Part shown: in pieces, positions 53,154 through 61,486 of the stretch
How the letters are laid out: each line of letters begins with the position of its first letter
Position numbering within the stretch: the first letter of the stretch is position 1
NCBI GenBank assembly: GCA_963791145.1
Contig: CAWBRT010000011.1
Span: forward strand, 806,001-870,000
From: CAWBRT01 sp963791145
GTDB lineage: Bacteria; Acidobacteriota; Terriglobia; Terriglobales; Acidobacteriaceae
DNA length: 64,000 bases
Direction: 5' to 3'
The notes under the pieces: model-generated
What the model saw: only the letters and a program-made list of their open reading frames with translations
Databases searched by the model: none
What the model was told of the DNA's origin: nothing
Position numbers and translations under genes: made by a program

Positions 53154-54155
53154 TCATTTGACCGCGCTAATCTGCTTGATAAGATCATTGTATTCGGGGT
53201 ACTTTGCGTAAACGCTCTGTACCGCCCGCTGAAACTGGGCTTTTTCAGGCTTGACGATGACTACGCCCTTTGCCTTCAGGTCGTCCATGCACTTTTTGGT
53301 CAGGTCGGCCCAGAGTTTTCTTTCGTAAGCCACCGAATCCTGCGCGGCCTGAGCCACGATCTTCTGGTTCTCCGGCGACAATGTATCCCACACCTTCTTG
53401 CTTATGACTACCACTTCAGGCACCATGGAGTGCTCGTCAAGCGAGTAGAACTTGGCTACCTCATAGTGCTTCGTGGTCCACAGGCTGGGAGGGTTGTTCT
53501 CGGCGCCATCGATAATCCCGGATTGCAGGCCACTGTACACCTCGCCGAAACTCATTGGCGTGGCGGAGGCCCCCAGAGCGTTAATCGTATCGATAAAGAT
53601 TTTGCTCTGCTGAACCCTGATCTTCATGCCCTTCATGTCGGCAACGGTCTTCACCGCCTTGCCTTTGGTATAAAAGCTGCGGGCGCCGGAATCGTAGTAC
53701 GCCAACCCTACGAGATTATTTTTTTCCATGCCTTTCAGCATGTCTTTGCCAATCTGGCCGTCCAGCACCTTCCACAGATGGTCGCTGTCACGGAACAGGA
53801 AAGGCATCGAGAAAATGCCCATGTTGGAAGAAAAGCTCACGAGGGGTGCTGCATTTATCCGGTTGATGGCGATCGTGCCCGCCTGGGTCATCTCGATCGT
53901 TTCCTTCTCCTGGCCCAGTTGCGCCCCGCCGTAAACCTGCATCTTAATGTTTCCCTTTGTGCGCTCCTCGAGCTGCTTCGCCATGTATTTGAGCGCCTGG
54001 GTGGTCGGATAATCCTCGGGCTGAACGTCGGCAGCTTTCAAAACAATTCCCTGCGGCGCGGCGGGAGCATTCGGGCTCGAACTACAGCCGCCGGCGACGA
54101 GCACCGCTGCAAGAGCGATCAGACTTATGAGAACGATCCATTTGTTAGCTTTCAT
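53154..54155 (-). CDS. dctP: TRAP transporter substrate-binding lipoprotein (DctP family)
   Basis: Solute receptor of 333 aa. The leader has a lipobox (hydrophobic ALAAVLVAGG then CSSS), so it is a lipid-anchored receptor, different from the Tat-type protein at 41069. The mature part has VLKAADVQPEDYPTTQALKYMA, MKIRVQQSKIFIDTINALGA and VYSGLQSGIIDGAENN; the Arg of KIRVQ should hold a carboxylate, and the LQSGIIDGAENNP motif fits the uronate-binding group of DctP proteins. It is the last gene of the DctQ-DctM-DctP order. Placed between UxaC and SDR genes, a hexuronate is the probable cargo. Confidence 0.92.
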   Translation of the reverse strand: MKANKWIVLISLIALAAVLVAGGCSSSPNAPAAPQGIVLKAADVQPEDYPTTQALKYMAKQLEERTKGNIKMQVYGGAQLGQEKETIEMTQAGTIAINRINAAPLVSFSSNMGIFSMPFLFRDSDHLWKVLDGQIGKDMLKGMEKNNLVGLAYYDSGARSFYTKGKAVKTVADMKGMKIRVQQSKIFIDTINALGASATPMSFGEVYSGLQSGIIDGAENNPPSLWTTKHYEVAKFYSLDEHSMVPEVVVISKKVWDTLSPENQKIVAQAAQDSVAYERKLWADLTKKCMDDLKAKGVVIVKPEKAQFQRAVQSVYAKYPEYNDLIKQISAVK

Positions 54156-54236
54156 GATTCATCTCCTTTGGAGCAAAACGCCAATCTACGGTTGACTTGT
54201 TCCTCCGCTTTTCAAATCGGCAGCCGGCCGTCGGAT

Positions 54237-55526
54237 TCATTGCATGAAGAGCCTGGGCAGCGTCATTGTCACCGCAGGAAAATAGGTAACCAGCAACAGA
54301 ACAACAATAAGGACTGGAATGAACATCAGAATCGCCTTGACGGTGCTTTCCAAGGTACACTTGGCGATGGCACAGCCGACAAACAAAGCCGTACCCACCG
54401 GCGGGTGAATCAAGCCGATCGCCAGATTCAACAGCAGCATGATCCCAAACTGCACCGGGTTCATCCCGATGCTTTGCGCGATGGGAAGGAAGATCGGCGT
54501 CAGAATCAGGATGGAGGCCGCCATGTCCATAAAGAAGCCGATGACCAGAATAAAGACATTGATGATCAGCAGCACATACATCGGATTACGCGTGACGGAG
54601 GAGATGCCGGCGGCGACAGTCTGCGGGATGTGCTCATAGGCCATGATCCATCCGAAGGCGGAGGAAGTGGCGATCAAAAAGAATACCATCCCGCATGTGA
54701 TCGCGACTTTTCGAATGATCTCAGGCAGTTGCGAGAACTTCAATTCGCGATAGTACAGAGTAGTAAGTATCAGCGCATAAAGGCAGGCGATAGCTCCCGA
54801 CTCCGTGGCCGTAAATATGCCGGTAACGATTCCACCTACTATGATGACTGCGGCCATCAGGCTGAGAAATCCGCCCTTGAGGGCTTCCCATCCCTGCTTG
54901 AATCCCCGGGCCTGTTCCTTTTCATAGCCCCGCCGCACGGCCAGGACATAACTCACCGCCATCAATCCCATGCCGATCAACAGGCCGGGCACATATCCGG
55001 CGAGGAACATCGACCCAATCGAAACCACGCCTCCGGCGGCGACCGCGTAAATGATGGCATTGTGGCTGGGAGGCAGAATGATGCCGGTGGTGGACGCGCA
55101 GACCGTTACCGATACTGCGAAATCTTTTTCGTAGCCCTTGCGCTCCATCATGGGAATGAGCACAGGGCCGACGGATGCGACATCCGCCACCGAGGAGCCG
55201 GTAGTCCCGCCGAAGAACATGCTGGCTACGATGTTGACCATAGCCAGCCCGCCACGCATCCTGCCGACCAGAATATTGGCAAAATCGACGATTCGTCTGG
55301 CGATGCCACCCTCGGCCATAATGTGACCGGCGAGCACGAAGAATGGAATGGTCATCAGCGGAAAAGAATCAAGCGAAGCCACCATTCGTTGTCCGAGCGG
55401 CAGCAGCGGGATGCCGCCATACAGGCACGTGATCAGCGAAGATATTCCCAGGCTGAACGCTATCGGCACCCTGATGATCATCAGGGACAAGAACGAACCC
55501 AGCAGGATCCAAGCTCCCAGTCCCAT
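54237..55526 (-). CDS. dctM: TRAP transporter large permease (DctM)
   Basis: Twelve-helix permease of 429 aa. Family segments include IIRVPIAFSLGISSLI, FPLMTIPFFVLAGHIMAEGGIARRIVDFA, SMFFGGTTGSSVADVASVGPVLI, TTGIILPPSHNAIIYAVAAGG and the final GLIHPPVGTALFVGCA. The start is one base after the DctQ stop (TAA C ATG). It forms a complete carrier with the adjacent DctQ and DctP genes. Confidence 0.95.
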   Translation of the reverse strand: MGLGAWILLGSFLSLMIIRVPIAFSLGISSLITCLYGGIPLLPLGQRMVASLDSFPLMTIPFFVLAGHIMAEGGIARRIVDFANILVGRMRGGLAMVNIVASMFFGGTTGSSVADVASVGPVLIPMMERKGYEKDFAVSVTVCASTTGIILPPSHNAIIYAVAAGGVVSIGSMFLAGYVPGLLIGMGLMAVSYVLAVRRGYEKEQARGFKQGWEALKGGFLSLMAAVIIVGGIVTGIFTATESGAIACLYALILTTLYYRELKFSQLPEIIRKVAITCGMVFFLIATSSAFGWIMAYEHIPQTVAAGISSVTRNPMYVLLIINVFILVIGFFMDMAASILILTPIFLPIAQSIGMNPVQFGIMLLLNLAIGLIHPPVGTALFVGCAIAKCTLESTVKAILMFIPVLIVVLLLVTYFPAVTMTLPRLFMQ

Positions 55527-55527
55527 G

Positions 55528-56025
55528 TTATCCGGCCTTCTTGGTTGCGAGCAGGCGATAAAGCTTTTCCATCATAAAGATGATGATGAGACAAGCACTG
55601 ACCGGCAACGCGAGATAGACATAACATACGGGAATGCCCATGGCAGCCGAGCGCTGTGTCCTGGTAAGGTCTACCAGCAAGATTCCCTGCCATATCAGCA
55701 CGAACACATAGACGATCATCATCAGGTACGTGAGCACTTGCAGGGGCCGTTGTACCTTCTTGGGTATTTTATCGGCGAAGAAATGCAGCGACATGTGCGA
55801 GCCGCGCCGCACCCCTGCTGCTATGCCGAGCAATCCAAACCAGATCATCAGATAGACCGACAGTTCTTCAGACCATGGCGGAGTGTAGTGCAGGACATAG
55901 CGCTGGAAGACCTGATAGGTCACCAGGCAGACCATGCCGATGGTAAGCACAATCATGATCGACTCGGCCGCCCGCGCCAGATTGCCGATCACTCCGGAAA
56001 ATTGATCCTCAGTATGCTTAGCCAA
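55528..56025 (-). CDS. dctQ: TRAP transporter small permease (DctQ)
   Basis: Four-helix membrane subunit of 165 aa. TYQVFQRYVLHYTPPWSEELSVYLMIWFGLLG is the DctQ signature, followed by GVRRGSHMSLHFFADKIPK and PVCYVYLALPVSA. The longest frame begins at 56148 but would add 41 residues with no family likeness. I prefer the TTG at 56025 because GGGAG stands eight bases upstream and the length becomes normal for DctQ; a GTG slightly downstream is another option. Confidence 0.85.
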   Translation of the reverse strand: MAKHTEDQFSGVIGNLARAAESIMIVLTIGMVCLVTYQVFQRYVLHYTPPWSEELSVYLMIWFGLLGIAAGVRRGSHMSLHFFADKIPKKVQRPLQVLTYLMMIVYVFVLIWQGILLVDLTRTQRSAAMGIPVCYVYLALPVSACLIIIFMMEKLYRLLATKKAG

Positions 56026-56515
56026 TGCCGCCACTCCCGCTACTAGGGACGGTAAAGAACGACTCAATCCAATGCTCCAAGACGATCCCGGGTGAAGCAG
56101 CGCCGGCAGTTCAGCGAGGCTCGGCCGACCCGATTGCTGCTTTTGCAAACAGCCTTACTCGGTCCACTCTCCCGGAAAACTCGCTTTAGAGTCGCTAAAT
56201 AGTACAACAATGAAAGAAAAATTCAAGAGCACACTGGAACAGACAAAGCTGATACGCGCCAGGGCCTGCCAGTTTCAAAGGCGGCGGCCTGGGAGGTCCG
56301 CCGCCTTTCGCGCCGGGTTATTTGGCGGCTACGAATATCCGGTCGTTCCCGTTCGCCTGAGGCGGGGTAAAGAAAGCGGCGATTGTTCTGGCGCCCTCGG
56401 CCAGCGTGCCGGTTCACCGCAGGCCGGAGCGCAAGCGCGATTGCGGAGCCCGGGGTTCGATAGCTTACAGCCGTGCGGCAGATCTACGAAAGCACGGGCG
56501 GCACGGGCATAACCC
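56026..56515. other. Intergenic region (490 bp) between DctQ and an SDR gene
   Basis: Both neighbours are on the minus strand. It should contain the TRAP operon promoter and the end of the SDR transcript (hairpin at 56277-56308). No credible gene; short plus frames lack ribosome-binding sites and family patterns. Confidence 0.4.
56277..56308 (-). terminator. Hairpin terminator downstream of the minus-strand SDR gene
   Basis: Perfect 11-bp stem AAAGGCGGCGG (56277-56287) / CCGCCGCCTTT (56298-56308) with a ten-base loop. The stem ends in A/T runs so that transcripts in both directions finish with U residues. Confidence 0.65.
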
Positions 56516-57274
56516 TCAGCCTCTGGCGATCAACGGCTTGGCGGTCGGCATCAGGGTGATGTATTGACAGTTCACGTCCAGCGGCAGACTGGCCATCCAA
56601 ACCACCGCATCCACCGCGTGCTTGATCTCCATCCGCGGCTCGGGCCTCACCGACCCATCCGGCTGCAGAACGCCGATCGTCAGCTGAAAAGACAATTCGG
56701 TCGCGACATTTCCGAGATCAATCTGGCTGCAGGCGATGTTGTGCTTGCGGCCGTCGATGGAAATGCTTTTGGTCAACCCGAGCACTCCGCTCTTGCTTGC
56801 GCCGTAAGGGGCGCCATTCGGGCGAGGAGCGTGAATCGCGGTCGAGGCGTTGTTGATGATGCGCCCGCCGCGCGGTTCCTGCGACATCATCATCCTGTAC
56901 GCCTCCTGCGCGCACAGGAACGCTCCCGTAAGATTGACATCGACGATCGACGTCCACTCCTCGTAGGTAACGTCCTCAAAAGCCGTGCGGGCATTCTTAC
57001 CGGCATTGTTGAACAGAACATCCAGTCTGCCGAAGGCCTCTTTGGTTTTGGCAAACAGGGCCTTGACCTGGTCGGGCTTGGTAACATCGGCCGGCACAAC
57101 CAGCATCTGGGGACCCGAAGGATTTCCCATGGCGGCGGTCTTTTCCAACTCCTCCTTGCGCCGGCCGGTGAGCACAACGGAGAACCCCGCACCCTGCAGG
57201 CCGAGACTGACTCCGCGTCCGACCCCGCTACCAGCGCCGGTAACAAGTGCGACCTTTTTGGCATTCGTGGTCAT
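56516..57274 (-). CDS. Short-chain dehydrogenase/reductase, sugar-acid type
   Basis: Classical SDR of 252 aa. NAD(P) site TGAGSGVGRGVSLG, NNAGKNA, the catalytic Ser in INNASTAIHA and Y-x-x-x-K in YGASKSG are all present; the TGRRKEE after the second strand favours NADP. The C-terminal YITLMPTAKPLIARG lacks the common D-G-G end and resembles NADP-dependent oxidoreductases with unknown sugar or keto-acid substrates. The ATG at 57274 follows AGGGAGGGATGGAACCAG. It is divergent from the second SDR, with a palindromic site in the spacer, so both likely belong to the uronate regulon. Confidence 0.87.
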   Translation of the reverse strand: MTTNAKKVALVTGAGSGVGRGVSLGLQGAGFSVVLTGRRKEELEKTAAMGNPSGPQMLVVPADVTKPDQVKALFAKTKEAFGRLDVLFNNAGKNARTAFEDVTYEEWTSIVDVNLTGAFLCAQEAYRMMMSQEPRGGRIINNASTAIHAPRPNGAPYGASKSGVLGLTKSISIDGRKHNIACSQIDLGNVATELSFQLTIGVLQPDGSVRPEPRMEIKHAVDAVVWMASLPLDVNCQYITLMPTAKPLIARG

Positions 57275-57305
57275 CTGGTTCCATCCCTCCCTGCCTAACT
57301 GCCTC

Positions 57306-57322
57306 GTCTCACATCGCGAGAC
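57306..57322 (+). promoter_or_regulatory. Palindrome GTCTCACATCGCGAGAC in a divergent SDR promoter region
   Basis: Seventeen-base inverted repeat with the same spacing as the GTCCCA-N5-CGGGAC sites, 32 bp upstream of the minus-strand SDR start. The rest of the spacer 57275-57573 shows no gene. Confidence 0.4.
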
Positions 57323-57573
57323 GGCGAGCGGTGCGGCAGTGTTTCGATTCTCCTGCGCCAACTGGCAGGTTATGAATCGCGCAGTATTCTTTCAGGCCGC
57401 CCGCGCTCCCGCAAGCAAAACTTCTGGACACTGTGTAGCAGCCCGCGTATTTTGTTTTACGGATCGGCGAAGGCCATCAGAGCGACGGTTACGCGTAACG
57501 TATGTCGCCAATGCCTGCAACTCCAGCACAGTAAGAGCCGCTACGGCGTTCGCCGGGGCCCCTAGGAGGAGAA

Positions 57574-58443
57574 ATGCCCGTAGTTCCACAGAACGAAAAG
57601 AAGAACACGCTAACGCTTGATGATCTGATGCGGATGTACGACTTCACGGGGAAGACCGTGGCGATTACCGGCGGGGTCGGGATTCTTGGCAGCGAATTCG
57701 CCTGTGCGTTGGTAGGCTGCGGGGCCAACGTTGCCATTCTCGACATCAACCTCAACCCGGGCAAGGCGCTGCTGGAGAGAATGGGCAAGCGCGCATCGCA
57801 GGCGGAGCTCTTCCAATGCGATGTCCTGAACCCCGCCAGCCTGGCCAAGGCCGCCGGCGAAGTTGTCGCCCGCTTCGGCAAGATCGACTGCCTGATCAAC
57901 GCCGCCGGCGGAAACAAGCCGCAGGCCACGACCGGCCCGCAACAGCGTTTCTTCGACCTGCCGGTTGATGCCGTGCGCTGGGTGTTCGACCTGAACCTGC
58001 TGGGGACAGTGCTTCCCTGCCAGGTCTTCGGCAAGATGATGGCCGAGCGCGGCGAAGGCATAATTCTGAATGTCTCTTCGATGGCCGCTTTCCGCCCGCT
58101 GACGCGAGTCCTTTCCTACTCGGCTGCCAAAGCCGGAATCAGCAACTTCACCCAGTGGCTTGCCGTGCACATGGCGCAGGAGTATTCGCCGCGCATTCGT
58201 GTCAATGCCCTCGCCCCAGGGTTCTTTTTGACCGAGCAGAACCGGTTCCTGGTGACGGAACGCGAAACCGGCGAGTATACGGCGCGCGGCAAGGCGATCA
58301 TCGCCCATACGCCAATGGCAAGGCTGGGAGAGCCGGAAGAGCTGCTCGGCGCCGTGCTTTGGCTGTTGTCCCCGGCATCGTCCTTTGTAACCGGGTCGGT
58401 GGTGGCAATCGATGGAGGCTTCGCCGCCTTCAGCGGAGTGTAG
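57574..58443 (+). CDS. Probable D-fructuronate reductase (D-mannonate oxidoreductase), SDR type
   Basis: SDR of 289 aa. It has an N-terminal extension (LTLDDLMRMYDFTGKTVAITGG) before the dinucleotide motif GGVGILGSEFA, then NAAGGNKPQ, Ser in NVSSMAAFRP, Y-x-x-x-K in YSAAKAG, and the long insertion NALAPGFFLTEQNRFLV before a normal SVVAIDGGFAAFSGV end. NAAGGN with PGFFLTEQNRFLL is typical of SDRs annotated as mannonate oxidoreductase that replace UxuB in many non-enteric bacteria. CCTAGGAGGAGAA precedes the ATG. It would reduce the fructuronate produced by UxaC and UxaE. Confidence 0.85.
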   Translation: MPVVPQNEKKNTLTLDDLMRMYDFTGKTVAITGGVGILGSEFACALVGCGANVAILDINLNPGKALLERMGKRASQAELFQCDVLNPASLAKAAGEVVARFGKIDCLINAAGGNKPQATTGPQQRFFDLPVDAVRWVFDLNLLGTVLPCQVFGKMMAERGEGIILNVSSMAAFRPLTRVLSYSAAKAGISNFTQWLAVHMAQEYSPRIRVNALAPGFFLTEQNRFLVTERETGEYTARGKAIIAHTPMARLGEPEELLGAVLWLLSPASSFVTGSVVAIDGGFAAFSGV

Positions 58444-58472
58444 AACTGGTTGCACAAATACTGCCTTGAAAG

Positions 58473-58605
58473 GGCGGGGCTTCAGTGTGTGCGTGAGAAC
58501 CCCATTTTTTACCGGTCCGACCCCATCATATTGGGGTCAGCGCGGCAATAAAGCTCACTATATGGCGTACGAAACTAGTTCTCACGCACACACTTCAGCC
58601 CCGCC
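58473..58605. repeat. 133-bp element with 28-bp terminal inverted repeats
   Basis: Left arm 58473-58500 (GGCGGGGCTTCAGTGTGTGC...) and right arm 58578-58605 are inverted copies with two adjacent differences in 28. The middle has a further palindrome GACCCCA (58519-58525) / TGGGGTC (58532-58538). No coding capacity. It could be a MITE or a large structured repeat. Confidence 0.75.
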
Positions 58606-59687
58606 GTTCGGACTAGCAAAAATGCGGGCTTTAGCCCCTGAGGGTATTATCGACAGGTGGCTCAGAGTTGGCGCAGTTCCAACTCTGGGGGATCTGCGAG
58701 CTGCCTCACTCGTTTGGGCCTGATTCTTGTCGATAGCGCGCGGGCTGGCCCAGGCATGCGCGTTCGCGCTGTTGCGGACGACCGGGATGCTGCAGCGCAT
58801 ACTTTGGGGTAAGGCTGCCAACGATGGCCAATTGTCATTTCCTGCTGTCATCCCGAGCGACTCCGCACCGGAAGAGCATTTGCTAGTAGATTTCCTTCTG
58901 GCCGAAGTTGCTGCGAATTCTCAAACGAGTTCTTTGTAGCGGCGGAAGTCGAGGGACCCCTATGGCCTCAACCAGCCGTCGGGTGGCCTACATTTGCCCG
59001 CCGGGAGTCAGTTCTCGGCCCGAGCCCGCGTAGCGGGCATAAGACGGTAGCCCCACGGCGCAAGCCTGGGGTAATGTAAGATTTTGAAAATGAGCCCCGA
59101 AGGGGCGTAAGAATGGGCGGTGGCCCACATTTGCCTGCAGTTGGTTCCGCCAAGCGGGATGGGATGGAAGACAATTTTCGATTCCCAAGATCCCTACACT
59201 TGCAGATCGCAAGACGCCGAGGATAACCTGAGCGCCTGAATTTCTTGTCAAGCCCCATAGCACCGCTGTCTTCCTGTAAGTCTCTGAGAATCCAGCAATT
59301 ATTTTCTTTCCAGCCATGTCACATTCCTCCTGGTCAAAGTGTCATACTGGAAGTAGGGAGCAACGCACGCCATCACCGCCCTGGCTTCTCGTTGTAGTGA
59401 CAAAGAGAAGTGTTTGCCGAAGCGGATCGAAAACCCTATCCCTATTGGATTGAAGAATTTACCCGCAAACTCTTTTGATTGAAGAATTTGCCGCGCTTAC
59501 CCACACGTAATCACCAGAAAAGAAATAATTTGCGGCTTTTATACCGGGGGTAGGGTATACGGCGGTACGGACCGGGAACATCCCTGACAGATTGAGTTGT
59601 CGGGTTCCCGTTTGGGCCAGGGTACGAAATGCCCTGTTCACAACAATCACCTTTCGTACAATGAAGCAGAGCGCCTGGAGAAAGCTT
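58606..59687. other. Non-coding repeat-rich region (about 1.1 kb)
   Basis: No supported gene; small frames on both strands lack ribosome-binding sites and family patterns. It contains small GC hairpins (for example GCCCCGAAGGGGC near 59093-59105), copies of a GGTGGCC-T/C-ACATTTGCC motif at 58982 and 59119 (a third is at 60314), and a 13-base direct repeat GATTGAAGAATTT at 59448 and 59477. It resembles the decayed intergenic repeat families of some Acidobacteriota. Confidence 0.5.
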
Positions 59688-60224
59688 ATGAGTCGCAGGA
59701 AGTGGTGGGTCGCTTTCGCGGTCGTGGCAATCTCGGTGTGCGCCTGGATGGTGACGAAGTGGACGAGCGTTCCGAACTATGCTTGGCAGCAGGTTGAGTC
59801 GTCCGATGGCCACTTCCGCGTTAACTTTCCAGGACCTGCGACGACCTCACAAGAACAGGGTACGGCTTCGGACGGCACCAAGTACGTAATGAACAAGCTT
59901 ACGGCTTCTCCCGTTCGTAGAGTCATCTACGCCCTAAGCTGGTGGGAACATCCCGTCGAAAAGAATAAAACGACAGACGAGCTGTTTGCTTACCTTCGCG
60001 AGTGTGACGTCAACGCATTTCACGGAAGCGTTGCATTTGAGAAAGCGCTCACGGTCGAGGGATACCCTGCCCGAGACGTTCTACTGTACTCAAAGGAGTT
60101 CATGGTCCTGAATCGCTTTATTAGAGTCGGTCCGCGCATTTACTCGCTCTGGGTGGTCAGTCCGCGGTCGCAGCCGCAGATCGAAAATGGAGGCAAATTT
60201 CTCAATTCGTTTTCTCTGAACTGA
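59688..60224 (+). CDS. Hypothetical membrane-anchored protein
   Basis: Protein of 178 aa with one N-terminal membrane segment (SRRKWWVAFAVVAISVCAWMVTKW) and an exported domain of about 150 residues. The core DGHFRVNFPGPATTSQEQG is common in small bacterial proteins of unknown function that look like lipoprotein or adhesion modules, and GYPARDVLLYSKEFMVLNRFIRVGPRIYSLWVV is the matching C-terminal half. The ATG at 59688 has GGAG seven bases upstream; an upstream in-frame reading to 59592 adds 32 residues that hide the membrane segment's start. It stands alone in repeat-rich DNA. Confidence 0.65.
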   Translation: MSRRKWWVAFAVVAISVCAWMVTKWTSVPNYAWQQVESSDGHFRVNFPGPATTSQEQGTASDGTKYVMNKLTASPVRRVIYALSWWEHPVEKNKTTDELFAYLRECDVNAFHGSVAFEKALTVEGYPARDVLLYSKEFMVLNRFIRVGPRIYSLWVVSPRSQPQIENGGKFLNSFSLN

Positions 60225-60244
60225 GGTTCTTGCCGTGAAACCGC

Positions 60245-60309
60245 CTTCGCGTAACTTACAGAGTTACCGATCGCCCGATGCGCGTGCGGGGATTCGCATG
60301 CCAGGAGCG
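60245..60309. repeat. 65-bp direct repeat, distal copy of a dehydrogenase gene end
   Basis: Nearly identical (about 61-62 of 65) to 60449-60513, 204 bp away. The second copy forms the last 15 codons and the stop of the hydroxyacid dehydrogenase gene; this one is non-coding. Confidence 0.8.
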
Positions 60310-60448
60310 GGCAGGTGGCCCACGTTCGCCCGCAGTTGGCTAACGTGGGGCAGTTTCTGCAGGCTTTAAGCGAACTACCCCACCTTAGCTCCGCTTCGCT
60401 TCGCGAAGGTGGGGCACCCACTTGCTATCGTGATTGACGCAAAATAGT

Positions 60449-60513
60449 CTTCGCGTAACTTACGCAGTTACCGATCGCCCGATGCGCGTGCGGGGATTCG
60501 CATGCCCGGAGCC
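60449..60513. repeat. 65-bp direct repeat, copy overlapping the end of the hydroxyacid dehydrogenase gene
   Basis: Partner of 60245-60309. The 139 bp between them contain the GGTGGCCCACGTTCGCC motif at 60314 and a long imperfect hairpin (ACCCCACCTT around 60375 with AAGGTGGGGC around 60407). Confidence 0.8.
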
Positions 60514-61457
60514 GGATACAACGGAGCCTGCCCGCTGAGAACCCTTACCACTTCTTCCGCCGCGACTATGCTGGTGCGGTTCACGGCCTCCTCGGTATAG
60601 GCTCCGCAGTGCGGCGTCAGTACGACGTTCGGCAACGATAACAATGGGTGGGTAGCAGGCGGCGGCTCTTCCATCAACGTGTCGGCGGCAAAGCCCGCGA
60701 TTGCTCCGCTCTTCAAAGCCTCATACAGATCGAGTTCGTTGATCAACTCGCCTCTGGCGGCATTGATGAGAACCGCGGTCTTCTTCATCAGCGAGAGCGT
60801 GCGGGAGTTGATCATGCCGTTCGTCTCCGGCGTGGCCGGCACATGCAAGCTCAGGAAGTCGGCCGAACGGAACACCTCTTCCAGCGGGACGTAGTTCACC
60901 TGGTAGTGCTCGCATAGCTCGCGCCTTTGCTGAATGTCGAAGGCGATGGTACTCATGCCAAAGGCATGGGCGCGCCGAATGACCTCGACGCCGATCTGCC
61001 CGGTGCCGATCACTCCCAGAACCTTTCCGTGCAGCTCGTGTCCGGCAGGGCGAGTCCAGGCGCCCCGGCGGATATTCGCGTCCTGCTCCGGAATGTGGCG
61101 GGCCAGCGAAAGCATCAGCCCCAGGACCAGCTCGGCCACAGAGATCGAATTGGCTCCCGGCGCAAGCGTTACCGCGACGCCCATCTCGGCGGCAGCCTTC
61201 ACGTCAACATTGCTATAGCCGGCGCCGTTTCTGGCCACGATGCGCAGTTGCGGACGGCCGGCCGCAAGCACGCCGGCCGTTACCGGGTCGAGGCCGACGA
61301 TAGCCGCATCCATCCCCACAATGACGCGCAGCATCTCGGCTTCGCTCAAAGGCTTGGCGGCGGCGGCAACCACGATTTCATGGCCCGCCGCCTCAAGGAT
61401 CCTGATTCCCTGCTTGTTGGCCGCCATCGAACGGGCGGTGATCAATACCTTTGCCAA
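60468..61457 (-). CDS. D-2-hydroxyacid dehydrogenase (phosphoglycerate dehydrogenase-like)
   Basis: NAD-dependent dehydrogenase of 329 aa without the regulatory ACT domain. The Rossmann motif is VLGVIGTGQIGVEVIRRAHAFGM, catalytic Arg lies in LINAARGELINE, Glu in the ADTLMEEPPP region and His in LTPHCGAYTEEA. ARNGAGYSNVDV is the usual substrate-domain pattern. The true start appears to be TTG at 61457, with GGAGG six bases upstream; the longer frame to 61610 overlaps the kinase. It follows the FGGY kinase by about 30 bp, so with the LarA-like protein it makes an operon probably acting on a sugar acid or hydroxy acid. Confidence 0.88.
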   Translation of the reverse strand: MAKVLITARSMAANKQGIRILEAAGHEIVVAAAAKPLSEAEMLRVIVGMDAAIVGLDPVTAGVLAAGRPQLRIVARNGAGYSNVDVKAAAEMGVAVTLAPGANSISVAELVLGLMLSLARHIPEQDANIRRGAWTRPAGHELHGKVLGVIGTGQIGVEVIRRAHAFGMSTIAFDIQQRRELCEHYQVNYVPLEEVFRSADFLSLHVPATPETNGMINSRTLSLMKKTAVLINAARGELINELDLYEALKSGAIAGFAADTLMEEPPPATHPLLSLPNVVLTPHCGAYTEEAVNRTSIVAAEEVVRVLSGQAPLYPAPGMRIPARASGDR

Positions 61458-61486
61458 GATCGACCTCCAAAGCAGGCCCTTGCCGA

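Noticed and set aside
53088..55577. 829-codon plus-strand frame opposite the second TRAP operon
   Set aside because: Antisense to three well-recognised transporter genes; composition rich in His, Gln and Arg as expected of a shadow frame.
56440..56470. GGGGTTCGATAGC as part of a tRNA T-arm
   Set aside because: No matching acceptor stem, D-arm or anticodon arm around it.
58582..58939. Small open frames in the repeat-rich region after the fructuronate reductase
   Set aside because: They overlap repeat sequence, have no ribosome-binding site and no pattern of a real protein.
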